Shown here piece after piece: positions 14,392-22,827 of a stretch of 25,902 nucleotides of DNA. The stretch comes from Candidatus Bipolaricaulota bacterium. GTDB lineage: Bacteria > Bipolaricaulota > Bipolaricaulia > UBA7950 > UBA9294. The position numbers and the translations under genes were made by a program. The notes beneath the pieces were generated by a model that had not been told where the DNA came from, did no database searches, and saw only the letters and a list, made by a program, of their open reading frames with translations. Position 1 is the first letter of the stretch, and each line of letters opens with the position of its first letter. The DNA lies in assembly GCA_023132545.1 (NCBI GenBank), contig JAGLYB010000032.1, positions 1 through 25,902 of the forward strand. Reading direction: 5' to 3'.

Positions 14392-14680
14392 GTCAGATAA
14401 ACTACGGAATCTGATGATGCTGTGGATGAATTCACGTTTTTTGAGGCAAGAAGACAACCTTCAGAAAGCATGTAGCGCACTCAGGAAATTCCGAGGATTC
14501 TCCCCGTGCTACCAGGACCCTCAAAGCACATCGATCAGCGAATTGGCCTTCTCTCTTGAGGACAGACTTAATGGGATAGGCCACAATTTGTACCTTTAAT
14601 GATGCGGGCCGAGCGGTCTTCACGGCCAAAGAACCTAGGGAATCCAAGCCGACTTGGACATTCCTTAACGCATACGACCT
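14392..14680. other. Gene-free stretch between operon promoter and membrane-protein gene
   Basis: I see no credible gene here; the two short open frames lack ribosome binding sites and family resemblance. The only structure is an imperfect inverted repeat at 14640-14665 (GGAATCCAAG against CTTGGACATTCC, with a 2-base bulge). It lies just past the stop of the minus-strand membrane-protein gene and could serve as its transcript end, although no U-tract follows. Confidence 0.4.
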
Positions 14681-15343
14681 CTACCCTCGCGGATGGTTTA
14701 TCGCGTGATCATAGACCACCATGTAGCTAGTGGCGGCAACCGGACCAAGAAAAAGCGTGCCGCTGAGGATGGTCACAAGTTCGATGACCCAACCAGGAAT
14801 GCTGGAATCATAGGTTGACATCCAAAGTAAGAAGAACAACACCATGTATGGAATGGCCAGCAAGAAGCCAATACCGAACAGGGTTCCGCGATAACCTCTG
14901 GTGATGCTGGCGCTTTCGCGCATGGCTTCGATGGGTCGTACGGTTCGCGGGCCTTCCTTGGGATCGAGGAAGCGAATCAGTACGAATGAGTACATCAGAG
15001 CGACAATGATGCCGGGGATGACCAAGGCAACAAATCCCAACATGGTCAGAAGATTGAAGAGTAGATAAGCCCCAATGATGGGACCCGCTTGGGACATCCC
15101 TTCAAAGAGCTCCTTGAAGACAACCGGCTCCCTGCGGACAACCTTCAAGGCAAGCAGATACTGACCTGCATGCAATGGGGCAAGAATCATCATCACCATG
15201 ATTTGAAGCCATATCATGGAATCGGGAACCAGTAGACGGATCACTTGCTGGCATGCAAGGATCACCAACCAGGCCCCCAGTAGCAGAGGGAGCCGCCTTG
15301 TGAATGCGTCGAATCCGTCTCGTAATGCCGTCCAAGAAGTCAT
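14681..15343 (-). CDS. Polytopic membrane protein of unknown function
   Basis: A 220-residue hydrophobic protein. The start is ATG 15343 behind GGAGGAGG; an in-frame extension of 12 codons reads through that site and is rejected. Five to six membrane segments are apparent at roughly 18-37, 43-65, 83-120 (two), 150-172 and 182-208. A loop with RFLDPKEGPRTVRPIEAMRESASITRGYRGTLF (about 126-158) separates the two halves. The IPGIIVALMYSFV then AMRESASITRG pattern recurs in DUF975/YciC-like and glycerophosphodiesterase-membrane-domain-like proteins, whose roles are mostly unknown. It reads in the same direction as the long operon but is separated from it by a gene-free gap and its own likely promoter. 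Confidence 0.8.
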   Translation of the reverse strand: MTSWTALRDGFDAFTRRLPLLLGAWLVILACQQVIRLLVPDSMIWLQIMVMMILAPLHAGQYLLALKVVRREPVVFKELFEGMSQAGPIIGAYLLFNLLTMLGFVALVIPGIIVALMYSFVLIRFLDPKEGPRTVRPIEAMRESASITRGYRGTLFGIGFLLAIPYMVLFFLLWMSTYDSSIPGWVIELVTILSGTLFLGPVAATSYMVVYDHAINHPRG

Positions 15344-15374
15344 AGAACCTCCTCCCAAGAGGAACCTAGATCTA

Positions 15375-15403
15375 ACCATACTTTACCAGAGGACTCCATA
15401 CAA
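15375..15403 (-). promoter_or_regulatory. Possible promoter of the membrane-protein gene
   Basis: On the minus strand TTGTAT (15403-15398) and TATGGT (15380-15375) are 17 bases apart. The -10 box is identical to that of the long operon. The -35 is a weak match. A start near 15368 would give a short leader of about 25 bases ending in the strong SD. Confidence 0.35.
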
Positions 15404-15671
15404 CAGGGTTAAGCGATTTGTTGTATCGAGAATTTGGTGTCCCGCGCGATTCACTTAATCAACTAACGTTTCGACAACCAGAAAGTGTCATGACTTTTGG
15501 TGCCCTCTGTTCGGCTGTGAGAGAACTCGTCTTTCCTCGTCTAGGCCTGCAAAGTACGTTCAGATAAGGATGCGTCACAGGAGTTGGCAGATGAGGAATA
15601 GGCAATGTAGGGTACAGAGCTAGGCGGTCAAGTTCCGTGACACAGAGCGCGGAAGATCCTGGAGGGGCCCC
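15404..15671. other. Divergent intergenic region
   Basis: Together with 15344-15403 this forms the roughly 330-base gap between divergent genes. I see no gene and no convincing promoter box for the plus-strand DinB-like gene. The only clear signal is the GGAGG just before that gene's ATG. Confidence 0.4.
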
Positions 15672-16196
15672 ATGGCAAAGGTAGCCGATACGCAGTTAAC
15701 CGTTTTCATTGAGAATATCGAGTTCTCCGTTGGAAAGTTGCGGCGGTATTGCGAGGGAGTAAGTGAGGACGAGATGGAATGGACTCCTACTGGGATTCGA
15801 AACTCGTTAGCTTGGATCGTCCGCCACTGCGCCGGCTTGCTCTGGCTTGGCTACGGTCGGATTTCAGGAAACCGTATTCCCGCTAACTTGCGAGGATCCG
15901 GCATTGCTTGGGGCTCAGCCAAGGGCTCCACATACGATGAGACCAAAGAAGAACCGGGAGTTGAAGCGGATGAGTGCGTGGAATACTTAGAGAGCGCATG
16001 GCAAACGCTGAAGGGGTACCTTGTCCAGCATGATCCTTCGTGGGAAGCCAAGATGCTGGTACTGGATCGCAGAGAGCGTAATGCATGGACGTTTCTCTGG
16101 CACAACCTCGGCGACTTCTGCTACCACACGGGGCAAGCAAGTTACCTTAGAAAGCTCCTTGCAGCGGAGCGAAGACGAACACGATCCCGCGGATGA
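15672..16196 (+). CDS. DinB-like four-helix protein
   Basis: A 174-residue soluble protein resembling the DinB/YfiT four-helix-bundle superfamily, many of which bind a metal through three His. Candidate ligands are His in SLAWIVRHCAGLLWLG (about 45-60) and the pair in FLWHNLGDFCYHTGQASYLRKLL (about 141-163); the HTGQ near the last helix is characteristic. The N-terminal FSVGKLRRYCEGVSEDEMEWTP also fits the family. GGAGG precedes the ATG. Members include DNA-damage-inducible proteins and thiol-dependent S-transferases, so a detoxification role is possible but unproven. It appears monocistronic, with a gene-free region on both sides. Confidence 0.8.
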   Translation: MAKVADTQLTVFIENIEFSVGKLRRYCEGVSEDEMEWTPTGIRNSLAWIVRHCAGLLWLGYGRISGNRIPANLRGSGIAWGSAKGSTYDETKEEPGVEADECVEYLESAWQTLKGYLVQHDPSWEAKMLVLDRRERNAWTFLWHNLGDFCYHTGQASYLRKLLAAERRRTRSRG

Positions 16197-16636
16197 CCTA
16201 TCGTCTGCCAGGATGTGAGATGCTCTCTCAAAGAGCATTCTCAAGGCTGGTTTTGGAGCCTGGCAGATCGTACTTGGGAACGCCTTCGTTAGCCCAATCT
16301 CCGTGCTGTATTGACAACGAAATCTGCTATTCGTCCAGCATTCGGCGTATGGCTTCAGCCAAGCGGGTCGAGCTTCGCTCAACACCTGACTGAAGAAGAT
16401 GACCACAAGATCATGCTCTTCCAAGTAAACTGATCTCTAACCAAACACTTCTCGAAGTGGCATACCTTATGGTTCTACCCTGCATGCTCAGCTTCAGTGA
16501 GAAAGCGTTGGATCTGTCAAACAGAGTGCTGCTCTCACGAAACGATCTCTATGAAGTAGTTCGGCCTCTTCGGAGATTCAAGAAACGACACAACATAGAC
16601 CCAAACAGGTTAATCCCCTATACTGGATTCACTCTT
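16197..16636. other. Gene-free region with nested inverted repeats
   Basis: No supported gene lies in these 440 bases. Just after the DinB-like stop there is a hairpin (16217-16242, TGCTCT against AGAGCA with flanking pairs), a second (16244-16261, AGGCT against AGCCT), and an outer 9-base perfect repeat (16204-16212 with 16259-16267). The outer repeat competes with the second hairpin. There is no clear U-tract. The rest, up to the response regulator, is featureless apart from a possible -10 box close to that gene. Confidence 0.4.
16619..16624 (+). promoter_or_regulatory. Possible -10 box of a near-leaderless message
   Basis: TATACT ends 12 bases before the response-regulator ATG, which has no Shine-Dalgarno sequence. 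Transcription would start only about six bases ahead of the ATG. No good -35 hexamer is present at the usual spacing, so the assignment is weak. Confidence 0.3.
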
Positions 16637-17323
16637 ATGGCTACGCGAATTCTTGTTGTTGATGACGAACCGTGGGTCGTTCAATCAGTGCGATCTTATT
16701 TGGAGGCCGCGCATTTCGAGGTGTTCGCCGCCTATGACGGCAAGGAGGCGCTGGCACAATTCGATGCCCATGCTCCCGATCTCATCATCCTTGATTGGAT
16801 GTTGCCGGAAATGGACGGAATCACTGTTGCCCAGCACATTCGCCGGCGCTCTAATGTTCCCATCATCATGCTGACGGCTCGCGTGGAAGAAGAGGATCGT
16901 ATCACAGGTTTGGAAACCGGCGCCGATGATTATGTAATCAAGCCATTTAGCGCCCGCGAGCTAGAGGCCCGTGTTCGCGCTGTGCTGCGCCGCTCAACCG
17001 GTGGAACGTCCAGCGTTCTTGAAGTCGGTTCGATCCGCCTCGATCATGAACAGCGGCAAGTTCGAGTCTCCGGTGAACCGATTGAACTCACAGCAATGGA
17101 ATTCGATTTACTGGCCTTTCTGATGGCGCAGCCGGGGCGGGTGTTTACGCGGCTAGAGTTATTAGAGGCCGTGCGTGGCGATGCTTATGGGGGGTTCGAA
17201 CGCTCGGTCGATTCACACATCAAGCGCCTGCGCCAGAAGATCGAGCCCGATCCTCACGAGGCTTCGTTGATCCTGACCGTTTTCGGTGTGGGGTACAAGC
17301 TAGCCAAAGAGAGCGGATCGTGA
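16637..17323 (+). CDS. OmpR/PhoB-family response regulator
   Basis: A 228-residue two-component regulator. The receiver domain (1-about 120) shows the acidic pair in VVDDEP (8-12), the phospho-accepting Asp53 in ILDWMLPEMDG, the Thr in IIMLTAR and the conserved Lys in YVIKPFSARELEARV. The C-terminal winged helix (about 130-225) has EPIELTAMEFDLLAFLMAQPGRVFTRLELLEAV, then the recognition helix RSVDSHIKRLRQKIEPDP and the closing GVGYKL. I start at ATG 16637 because the receiver begins immediately there; the 60 codons upstream in frame have no similarity to the family. The gene's TGA overlaps the kinase GTG by four bases, so the two are co-translated. Target genes are unknown, but the adjacent metal-related genes are good candidates (inference). 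Confidence 0.96.
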   Translation: MATRILVVDDEPWVVQSVRSYLEAAHFEVFAAYDGKEALAQFDAHAPDLIILDWMLPEMDGITVAQHIRRRSNVPIIMLTARVEEEDRITGLETGADDYVIKPFSARELEARVRAVLRRSTGGTSSVLEVGSIRLDHEQRQVRVSGEPIELTAMEFDLLAFLMAQPGRVFTRLELLEAVRGDAYGGFERSVDSHIKRLRQKIEPDPHEASLILTVFGVGYKLAKESGS

Positions 17324-18672
17324 TCAAACGACTTCGAAAGTTGTCCTTTGGGGCCAAGCTGTTGACCGCCTTTGTCTTGATCATTGCACTGACCACGCTA
17401 GCTGGATACTTCTTCATGAGCTTGTCCGTGAATCGCGCGTTTTCCGAATTCACCACCGGACGGTATTCACAGCAGGATCGCATGACCTTCAATCTCTTTC
17501 GAGCCTTTTACGAGCAAATCGGAAACATGGACGACCTGCTGGAATCCCTTGTCCAACAACAGGTCGATCTTCCCGCCATCATCGTCAACGACGATGGTCA
17601 GGTCGTGTTCACGCCCAATCTGAGACAGGTGCAAGTAGGCCGCCACATTGACGACGAACTCCTCGAACTCGGAACAAACTTTGAAACACCGGATGGACAG
17701 CAATGGACGTTCCTTCCCACTCGATTCCTGGCCGGGCTCGAGCTGGAAGAGGGCTATTTGCAGAGGTCACGTCGCTCGATGCTGCTGGCTGGATTGACAG
17801 CTGGCGTAGCCGCGATGTTTCTCTCGTTCTTCCTCATCCGGCAATTGACGAGACCCCTCCGCAAGCTGGACCGTGCTTCACACCGCATCGCCGAGGGGAA
17901 GTTCGATGAGCGCGTAGATATCCTCTCTTCCGATGAGATTGGTCGGCTGGCCAGTTCGTTCAATGAAATGGCCGCAAGCCTTGAATCTTCCGAGCAGGTT
18001 AAGAAACGCCTGATCGCCGACATCTCTCATGAACTACGAACACCGATCACTGCTGTGCGAACGACCCTGGAAAGCCTTCGCGATGGCCTGATGGAGCCAA
18101 CGCAGGCAACGCTATCCGCCCTGCATGACAAGATCTTGCTGACCACCCGGCTGATTCAAGATCTACATCAATTAGCACTGGCTGACTCGGGCCGATTATC
18201 GATGCATCCCAGGCCATGCTCGATCGAAGATATCTTCGAGACCATTCTCGAAACAATTGGCGTCCAGATGGAAGACGAGGAGATCACCCTCGTTCGCGAA
18301 ATCGAGGCCGATTTACCGAGGATCGAGGCCGACGCTCAACGCATCGAACAGGTCTTGCTCAACTTGCTGTCCAACGCCATTCGGCATACACCGGCTGAAG
18401 GCAACATCGTTGTTCAGGCAAAGCAAGTTGGACATAAAGTTCAAGTAGCGATCTGTGATTCGGGCCCCGGGCTCTCGAAGCTCGATCTTGGACATGTTTT
18501 CGACCGCTTCTATCGCGCCGACGAAGCTCGAACAAGCGATGACACGGGCGCAGGGCTGGGCCTCTCCATCGCCAAGGCGTTGATCGAAGCGCATGGTGGC
18601 CGCATTTGGGCGGAGAACGCCCCCGATGGAGGAGCCTGTTTCGCCTTCACCCTCCCTGTATCCATCTCATAG
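17320..18672 (+). CDS. Membrane sensor histidine kinase
   Basis: A 450-residue kinase partner of the preceding regulator; the start is a GTG within the GTGA overlap. Order of parts: membrane helix about 11-33; extracytoplasmic sensor about 34-152 (no recognisable metal motif); second membrane helix about 154-174; HAMP about 175-228 (IRQLTRPLRKLDRASHRIAEGKFDERV); HisKA with the phosphorylated His237 in ADISHELRTPITAV; ATPase domain with N box LLNLLSNAIRHTP (346-358), G1 SGPGLS (381-386), F box FDRFYRAD and G2 TGAGLGLSIAK (409-419). All catalytic motifs are intact. The signal sensed cannot be read from the sequence. Its transcript ends opposite a convergent gene. Confidence 0.96.
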   Translation: MIKRLRKLSFGAKLLTAFVLIIALTTLAGYFFMSLSVNRAFSEFTTGRYSQQDRMTFNLFRAFYEQIGNMDDLLESLVQQQVDLPAIIVNDDGQVVFTPNLRQVQVGRHIDDELLELGTNFETPDGQQWTFLPTRFLAGLELEEGYLQRSRRSMLLAGLTAGVAAMFLSFFLIRQLTRPLRKLDRASHRIAEGKFDERVDILSSDEIGRLASSFNEMAASLESSEQVKKRLIADISHELRTPITAVRTTLESLRDGLMEPTQATLSALHDKILLTTRLIQDLHQLALADSGRLSMHPRPCSIEDIFETILETIGVQMEDEEITLVREIEADLPRIEADAQRIEQVLLNLLSNAIRHTPAEGNIVVQAKQVGHKVQVAICDSGPGLSKLDLGHVFDRFYRADEARTSDDTGAGLGLSIAKALIEAHGGRIWAENAPDGGACFAFTLPVSIS

Positions 18673-18685
18673 CCGCAAAGAAATA

Positions 18686-18707
18686 CGCCGCCCGTTTCCG
18701 AGCGGCG
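18686..18707 (-). terminator. Hairpin terminator between convergent genes
   Basis: CGCCGC (18686-18691) and GCGGCG (18702-18707) form a GC-rich stem. On the minus strand it is followed by TATTTCTTT, so it best serves the minus-strand Met/His-rich gene. It may also stop plus-strand transcription from the kinase, although no U-tract follows in that direction. Confidence 0.5.
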
Positions 18708-18739
18708 CACCTCTGAGGACTAGAAGCACCCAGAGTTGA

Positions 18740-19858
18740 TTATTCCATTGCCCCGAGTTTGAGTTGCAGAACTTCCACTACTTGCTCCAGCAATTCGAAC
18801 GAATCGCGCTGTTCAGTGTGGATCGATTGAAGTCGCTGCGTAAGGGCTGAATTCCCGCCGAACCGACCTCGTCCACCAACCTGTACCTGTCCATGACTGC
18901 CTCGTGCAAGAATGGCGTTTCCGGCTCGGTGATCCAAATAAGTGAGGGCGCTGCCGAAGATACGATCTCCATGCTCGCCGTGATTCTTCGGGGCTCCGCC
19001 GCAGTGTCCGTCCAATGGCTCGCAGCGTTCTTCAGAAACCTGATGATCATCAGATTGTCCATGCCCGAAACCATTTCCGTGTTGTTCCATCATCATATCG
19101 GTATCCACATTGTCGATATCATGACCGAACCTCTCTCCAGGCATCTGCCTCATGCTATCGGAGCCAAATCGTTCCTGCATCATGCTCGACATCGAGTCGT
19201 CTCCGAATCGATGTGACTCTTGATCGAAAGACTCGATCCTGGTGTCCATCCGCGTGTTTCCTTGCATCGGCGATTGCATTCCCGCTCGTCCACCGTGATG
19301 TGCTTGCTGCATCTGCTCTATCATGGCAGCTCGTCCCATCGGCTGCATCGACATGCGATTCGCCATTGTTCCAGCTGTGTAATGGAGTCGGTCAATGCCG
19401 CGGTCGGATCCCAGAAAAGCGCCTCCTCCCAACAATTCGGGAAGTGCTTCTCGCAACACGATCCCTTGGTTAATGGACAGCAGATCACGGGCTTCATCGA
19501 GCGATGCTTTGACTGATTCATGCAGCGCTTCAGCCAAAGCCCCCTGTTCTTCCCGGAACGTGGACAGCAGTTCGTCGAGCTCTTCACCCTTTCCGTTGAA
19601 TTTGATCATGACGTCCTCGAACTCGGCACGAAAAGCATCCACCGTTTCCCTCTCTTCGAGAAGGTCGCTGAGAAGGTCTTGCAGCGCCTCCATTTGCTCC
19701 TCAGACAGTTCAAGCCGATTGACCAGAACAAGTATCGGCAGGTTAACGCCATCGGACGATTCACCCCTTGATCCAGACAGGATCTGAGTGCTCGCCGGGA
19801 TGACGGCAATCATGCCCACCACAATCACCATCGATAGAATTCTCGAAAGCTTCTTCAT
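18740..19858 (-). CDS. Secreted Met/His/Asp-rich protein, probable metal binding
   Basis: A 372-residue exported protein. The start is ATG 19858 behind AGGAGGAA. Residues 1-24 form a signal peptide (KKLSRILSMVIVVGMIAVIP then AST). Residues 45-130 are helical and acidic with NRLELSEEQMEALQDLLSDLLEERETVDAF, recalling the LTxxQ-type helices of CpxP/Spy/ZraP periplasmic proteins. Residues 164-300 are strikingly rich in Met, His, Asp and Gly and contain three degenerate repeats of about 13 residues built on RFGxD/SM (217-229, 230-242, 243-255), then an HGNGFGHG and HGEHGD stretch and two Cys (279, 286). Thioether and imidazole density suggests binding of copper, zinc or a similar metal. It sits between a two-component system and a metal importer, which supports an envelope metal-stress role (inference). 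Confidence 0.85.
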   Translation of the reverse strand: MKKLSRILSMVIVVGMIAVIPASTQILSGSRGESSDGVNLPILVLVNRLELSEEQMEALQDLLSDLLEERETVDAFRAEFEDVMIKFNGKGEELDELLSTFREEQGALAEALHESVKASLDEARDLLSINQGIVLREALPELLGGGAFLGSDRGIDRLHYTAGTMANRMSMQPMGRAAMIEQMQQAHHGGRAGMQSPMQGNTRMDTRIESFDQESHRFGDDSMSSMMQERFGSDSMRQMPGERFGHDIDNVDTDMMMEQHGNGFGHGQSDDHQVSEERCEPLDGHCGGAPKNHGEHGDRIFGSALTYLDHRAGNAILARGSHGQVQVGGRGRFGGNSALTQRLQSIHTEQRDSFELLEQVVEVLQLKLGAME

Positions 19859-20046
19859 GACGTGTTCCTCCTTACCAGATTCGTGTTTTGGAGCCCTTGT
19901 ATTGGTTTCATGCTGGGCACAAGGTACCGGGTTACGGTGAAGGTGGCGGGCCAGACTTGTGTCAGTCGTGTGAAGATCCTTGCGAGTGGCCGAGGGTCGA
20001 TTTCCCGTGTATGGTCTCTTTGTGGCACGAGCCACGGGAGGTTCGC

Positions 20047-20946
20047 GTGAGGATAGCGTTCGTCGGACTGATTGCATGTTGCCTGTTCCATAGTGTAGGC
20101 GTCATCGCGCTGGGAACAGAGGTCTTGTGCACAACCAGCATCGTCGGAGATGTGGTCCGGCAGATCGCCGGTGAGGACATTGACGTTCTCGTGCTGCTGG
20201 GTCCGGATACCGATCCGCACTCTTTCGAACCGCGTCCTCAAGACCTGGTGGCGCTTCAACGCGCGGATCTTGTGTTCATCAACGGATTGGACCTCGAAGC
20301 AGGATTAAGCAACATTCTAGAATCGATCGAAGACCACGTTATTTCGCTGTCGGCCAATCTTCCGGAGCTGCTCGCCACAGATGATGAGGTTCATGATGGG
20401 GATCATGGTGCATATGATCCTCACGTTTGGTTCGATCCCATCTTGGTTTCAGCTTGGGTCGATATCATTCGCGATCAACTAAGCCAGCTGATCCCGTCGC
20501 TGAAGTCCGAATTCCAAACGCGCGCCGCCACGTATCAAAGCAACCTTGCCGCCCTGGATACATGGATTCAAGCCCTCCTAGAGGAGATCCCAGCCGATCG
20601 TCGATTGCTGGTCACCGATCACCATGTGTATGGATACTTCGCGCGACGATACGACTTTGAACAAGTGGGAACGATTTTCCCCGGTCTCAGCACACTGTCC
20701 GAGCCTTCGGCACGCGAACTCGCCGAGCTCATATCCACCATCGAATCCCTCAATATTCCGGCAATCTTCGTGGGAATGACTGTCAATCCTTCGCTTGCAC
20801 AGCAGATCGCCGCAGACACTGGAACCCGAATTGTTTTCATGTATACGGGAGCACTTAGTGATCCGAACGGACCCGCCGGCACGTATCTCGATTTCATGAG
20901 GCATACGGCCAACACCATCCTCGAAGGACTAGGGCCGTACGAATGA
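20047..20946 (+). CDS. Zinc/manganese-type ABC transporter substrate-binding protein (ZnuA-like)
   Basis: A 299-residue periplasmic metal-binding protein of cluster A-I. I start at GTG 20047, with GGGAGG 5 bases upstream and a signal peptide (about 1-23) directly following. The frame extends further upstream but only into the divergent intergenic region. Metal ligand positions are His58 (DPHSFEPRPQD), His126 (YDPHVWFDP) and His192/193 (VTDHHVYGYFARRY), with SEPSARELAEL after them, all in the family order. A short acidic/His loop (DDEVHDGDHGAYDPH, 112-126) sits where ZnuA proteins have their His-rich loop, favouring zinc over manganese. The final bases overlap the ATPase gene (ATGA), so the three transporter genes are coupled. 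Confidence 0.94.
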   Translation: MRIAFVGLIACCLFHSVGVIALGTEVLCTTSIVGDVVRQIAGEDIDVLVLLGPDTDPHSFEPRPQDLVALQRADLVFINGLDLEAGLSNILESIEDHVISLSANLPELLATDDEVHDGDHGAYDPHVWFDPILVSAWVDIIRDQLSQLIPSLKSEFQTRAATYQSNLAALDTWIQALLEEIPADRRLLVTDHHVYGYFARRYDFEQVGTIFPGLSTLSEPSARELAELISTIESLNIPAIFVGMTVNPSLAQQIAADTGTRIVFMYTGALSDPNGPAGTYLDFMRHTANTILEGLGPYE

Positions 20947-21818
20947 TCCATCAGAAGAGCACCGTCATCCCGAAGAGACGGAACTTCTCGCTGACGAAGA
21001 AGGGAAGATCGGATCAGGCTATCCATGATGTCGATGCAGCCGCGGTGGCTGTTCGTGGGCTTTCGGCAGGATATGCCGGCCAGCCAGCCATTGTCAATAT
21101 ATCGTTCGAATTAGGAAGGGGAGAACGCTTGGCTGTGGTCGGTCCCAATGGAGCCGGCAAATCGACCCTTCTCAAGGCCTTGGCTGGGCTACTCGATCCG
21201 ATGAAGGGCAAGGTTCTCATTCACGGCCACGGGCCTTGTCGTCACATCTGTATCGCGTATGTACCTCAGAAAAACACATTGGATTGGCGATTTCCCATCA
21301 CATTGGCCGATTTCGTGATGTTGGGACGTACGCAACGTATCGGGCCTTTACGTAAGCCACGATCGCAGGATCACGATGTTGTTCGTTCTTCTCTTGAGGC
21401 CGTAGAACTCACAGCCTATGCCCAACGTCAGATTGAGGCCCTGTCCGGTGGACAGCAACAGCGGTTGTTCATTGCGCGTGCTTTGGCGCAGAAGGCAGAG
21501 CTGATTCTGTTCGACGAGCCCTTGGTAGGCTTGGATGTACATACGCATCGTGAGGTACTCGCATTGATCGCAAATCTCTATCGTCGAGCGGTGACGGTGA
21601 TCATGTCCCTTCACGATCTATCCATCGCAGCATCCCACTTCGACAAGATCCTTCTGCTACGAGGGGAGACGATGGGATTCGGAACGCCCAAGGCTGTGCT
21701 GACCGAGGATGTTCTGAGAAGGGCGTATGGCAGTTGCCTTCAGGTGATACCGGACAAAGATGGAGCATTCATCATTCACGATACCGCCTGTTCGGGAGGC
21801 GAGCACGAAGATGTTTGA
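20943..21818 (+). CDS. Metal ABC transporter ATP-binding protein (ZnuC/MntB-like)
   Basis: A 291-residue ATPase that powers the metal importer. Walker A is GPNGAGKST (67-75), the Q-loop stretch is YVPQKNTLDWRFPIT (typical of zinc/manganese/iron importers of this cluster), the signature is ALSGGQQQRLFIARAL, Walker B is LILFDEPLVGLD, and the H-loop is MSLHDLSIA. The ATG overlaps the stop of the binding-protein gene. About 35 residues precede the usual start of the domain, and the C-terminus runs about 20 residues past the normal end (DKDGAFIIHDTACSGG), so the protein is slightly long. The specific metal is not determinable here. Confidence 0.95.
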   Translation: MIHQKSTVIPKRRNFSLTKKGRSDQAIHDVDAAAVAVRGLSAGYAGQPAIVNISFELGRGERLAVVGPNGAGKSTLLKALAGLLDPMKGKVLIHGHGPCRHICIAYVPQKNTLDWRFPITLADFVMLGRTQRIGPLRKPRSQDHDVVRSSLEAVELTAYAQRQIEALSGGQQQRLFIARALAQKAELILFDEPLVGLDVHTHREVLALIANLYRRAVTVIMSLHDLSIAASHFDKILLLRGETMGFGTPKAVLTEDVLRRAYGSCLQVIPDKDGAFIIHDTACSGGEHEDV

Positions 21819-22665
21819 ATGGCTGGTGGCCCCGCTTCGGTTTGCCTTCATGGTGCGTGGGTTGATCGCGGCAATCTCAGTCGGTGTGCTATGTTCGGCC
21901 GTTGGCGCATTCGTTGTATTGCGCGGCATGACGTTTATCGGTGATGCCCTGGCCCATTCCGTCCTGCCCGGCTTGGCCGTCGGCTTCATCTCTATCGGCA
22001 AGGGCGATCGCCGCGGATTGTTCTGGTGGGCGATGGGAACCGCCATTCTCGTTGCCCTCGGCATGGGATGGATCTCGGAACGAACCCGGTTCCGTGAGGA
22101 CGCTGCCATCGGCATTGTGTTTGCCGGCATGTTCGCCCTTGGGATTGCCTTGATCTCAACAGTCAGGGGCTTCTCAGTCGACCTTGTGCATTTCCTGTTC
22201 GGCAACGTTCTCGGGGTCTCCAACCATGATTTGATTCTACTGGGAGCATTTGGAGGCGTTGTGTTGCTGCTGCTCTTCCTGTTCTACAAGGAGCTCGTCC
22301 TCGTTTCGTTCGACATCACACTGGCACGCACGTTACGCATTCGTGCTTCATTCTACCGCTATTTGTTGTTTGTACTAATTGCCGTCACCGTCGTGCTTTC
22401 TCTTCAGACCGTAGGCATCGGATTAATGCTGGCCATGCTGGTCACACCGGCATCTACCGCACATCTTCTCACCAAACGCCTGCCCTCCATGCTGCTGGTC
22501 GGCGCCTTGCTGGGCGCTATCGCCGGGGTAATCGGGCTCTACCTCTCGTTCTATTGGGGTGTGGCCTCGGGAGCAGCCATTGTCCTGGTATCCATCGCCA
22601 TGTTCCTGGTTGCGCTGGTGGTTTCCAGCCGCCGCGAATTGGTTCGACGCTTTCGCCGCAGTTAG
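21811..22665 (+). CDS. Metal ABC transporter permease (ZnuB/MntC-like)
   Basis: A 284-residue inner-membrane permease of the ABC-3 family with about eight to nine hydrophobic segments. Family hallmarks are AAISVGVLCSAVGAFVVLRGMTFIGDALAHSVLPGLAVGF near the N-terminus and RIRASFYRYLLFVLIAVTVVLSLQTVGIGLMLAMLVTPASTAHLLTKR in the second half. I start at ATG 21811, which overlaps the end of the ATPase gene by eight bases and gives the normal length; the longer frame reads back through the ATPase gene. With the two preceding genes it forms a complete importer. A short gap follows before the acetyltransferase gene. Confidence 0.95.
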   Translation: MFEWLVAPLRFAFMVRGLIAAISVGVLCSAVGAFVVLRGMTFIGDALAHSVLPGLAVGFISIGKGDRRGLFWWAMGTAILVALGMGWISERTRFREDAAIGIVFAGMFALGIALISTVRGFSVDLVHFLFGNVLGVSNHDLILLGAFGGVVLLLLFLFYKELVLVSFDITLARTLRIRASFYRYLLFVLIAVTVVLSLQTVGIGLMLAMLVTPASTAHLLTKRLPSMLLVGALLGAIAGVIGLYLSFYWGVASGAAIVLVSIAMFLVALVVSSRRELVRRFRRS

Positions 22666-22827
22666 CCCTCGATTCCTGTGTATCATTTAACCGGGACGAC
22701 ACAGCCAACTGGCAAGACATTCATCTGTCTTTGGGAATCCGAGTGGCCCGGAGTCGGTTTCTTCTAGAGTGCTGGAAACCCTACCAAATCATCCGGTAGC
22801 ATGAAGCCCTCTCACCAAGGGGGAGAC

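Noticed and set aside
14414..14599. 61-codon plus-strand frame upstream of the operon
   Set aside because: No SD, no recognisable protein features, and no supporting neighbour.
16457..16636. 60-codon N-terminal extension of the response regulator
   Set aside because: OmpR-family receivers begin a few residues before the acidic pair. The extension has no domain features and no SD at its ATG.
19888..20046. 53-codon N-terminal extension of the ZnuA-like protein
   Set aside because: It runs into the upstream region of the divergent gene and would bury the signal peptide; the GTG at 20047 has a good SD and starts directly with the signal sequence.
20047..20090. Lipobox-like LIAC in the ZnuA-like signal peptide
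   Set aside because: The Cys would be at residue 11, too early for a normal lipoprotein signal; a type I signal peptide ending near residue 23 fits better.
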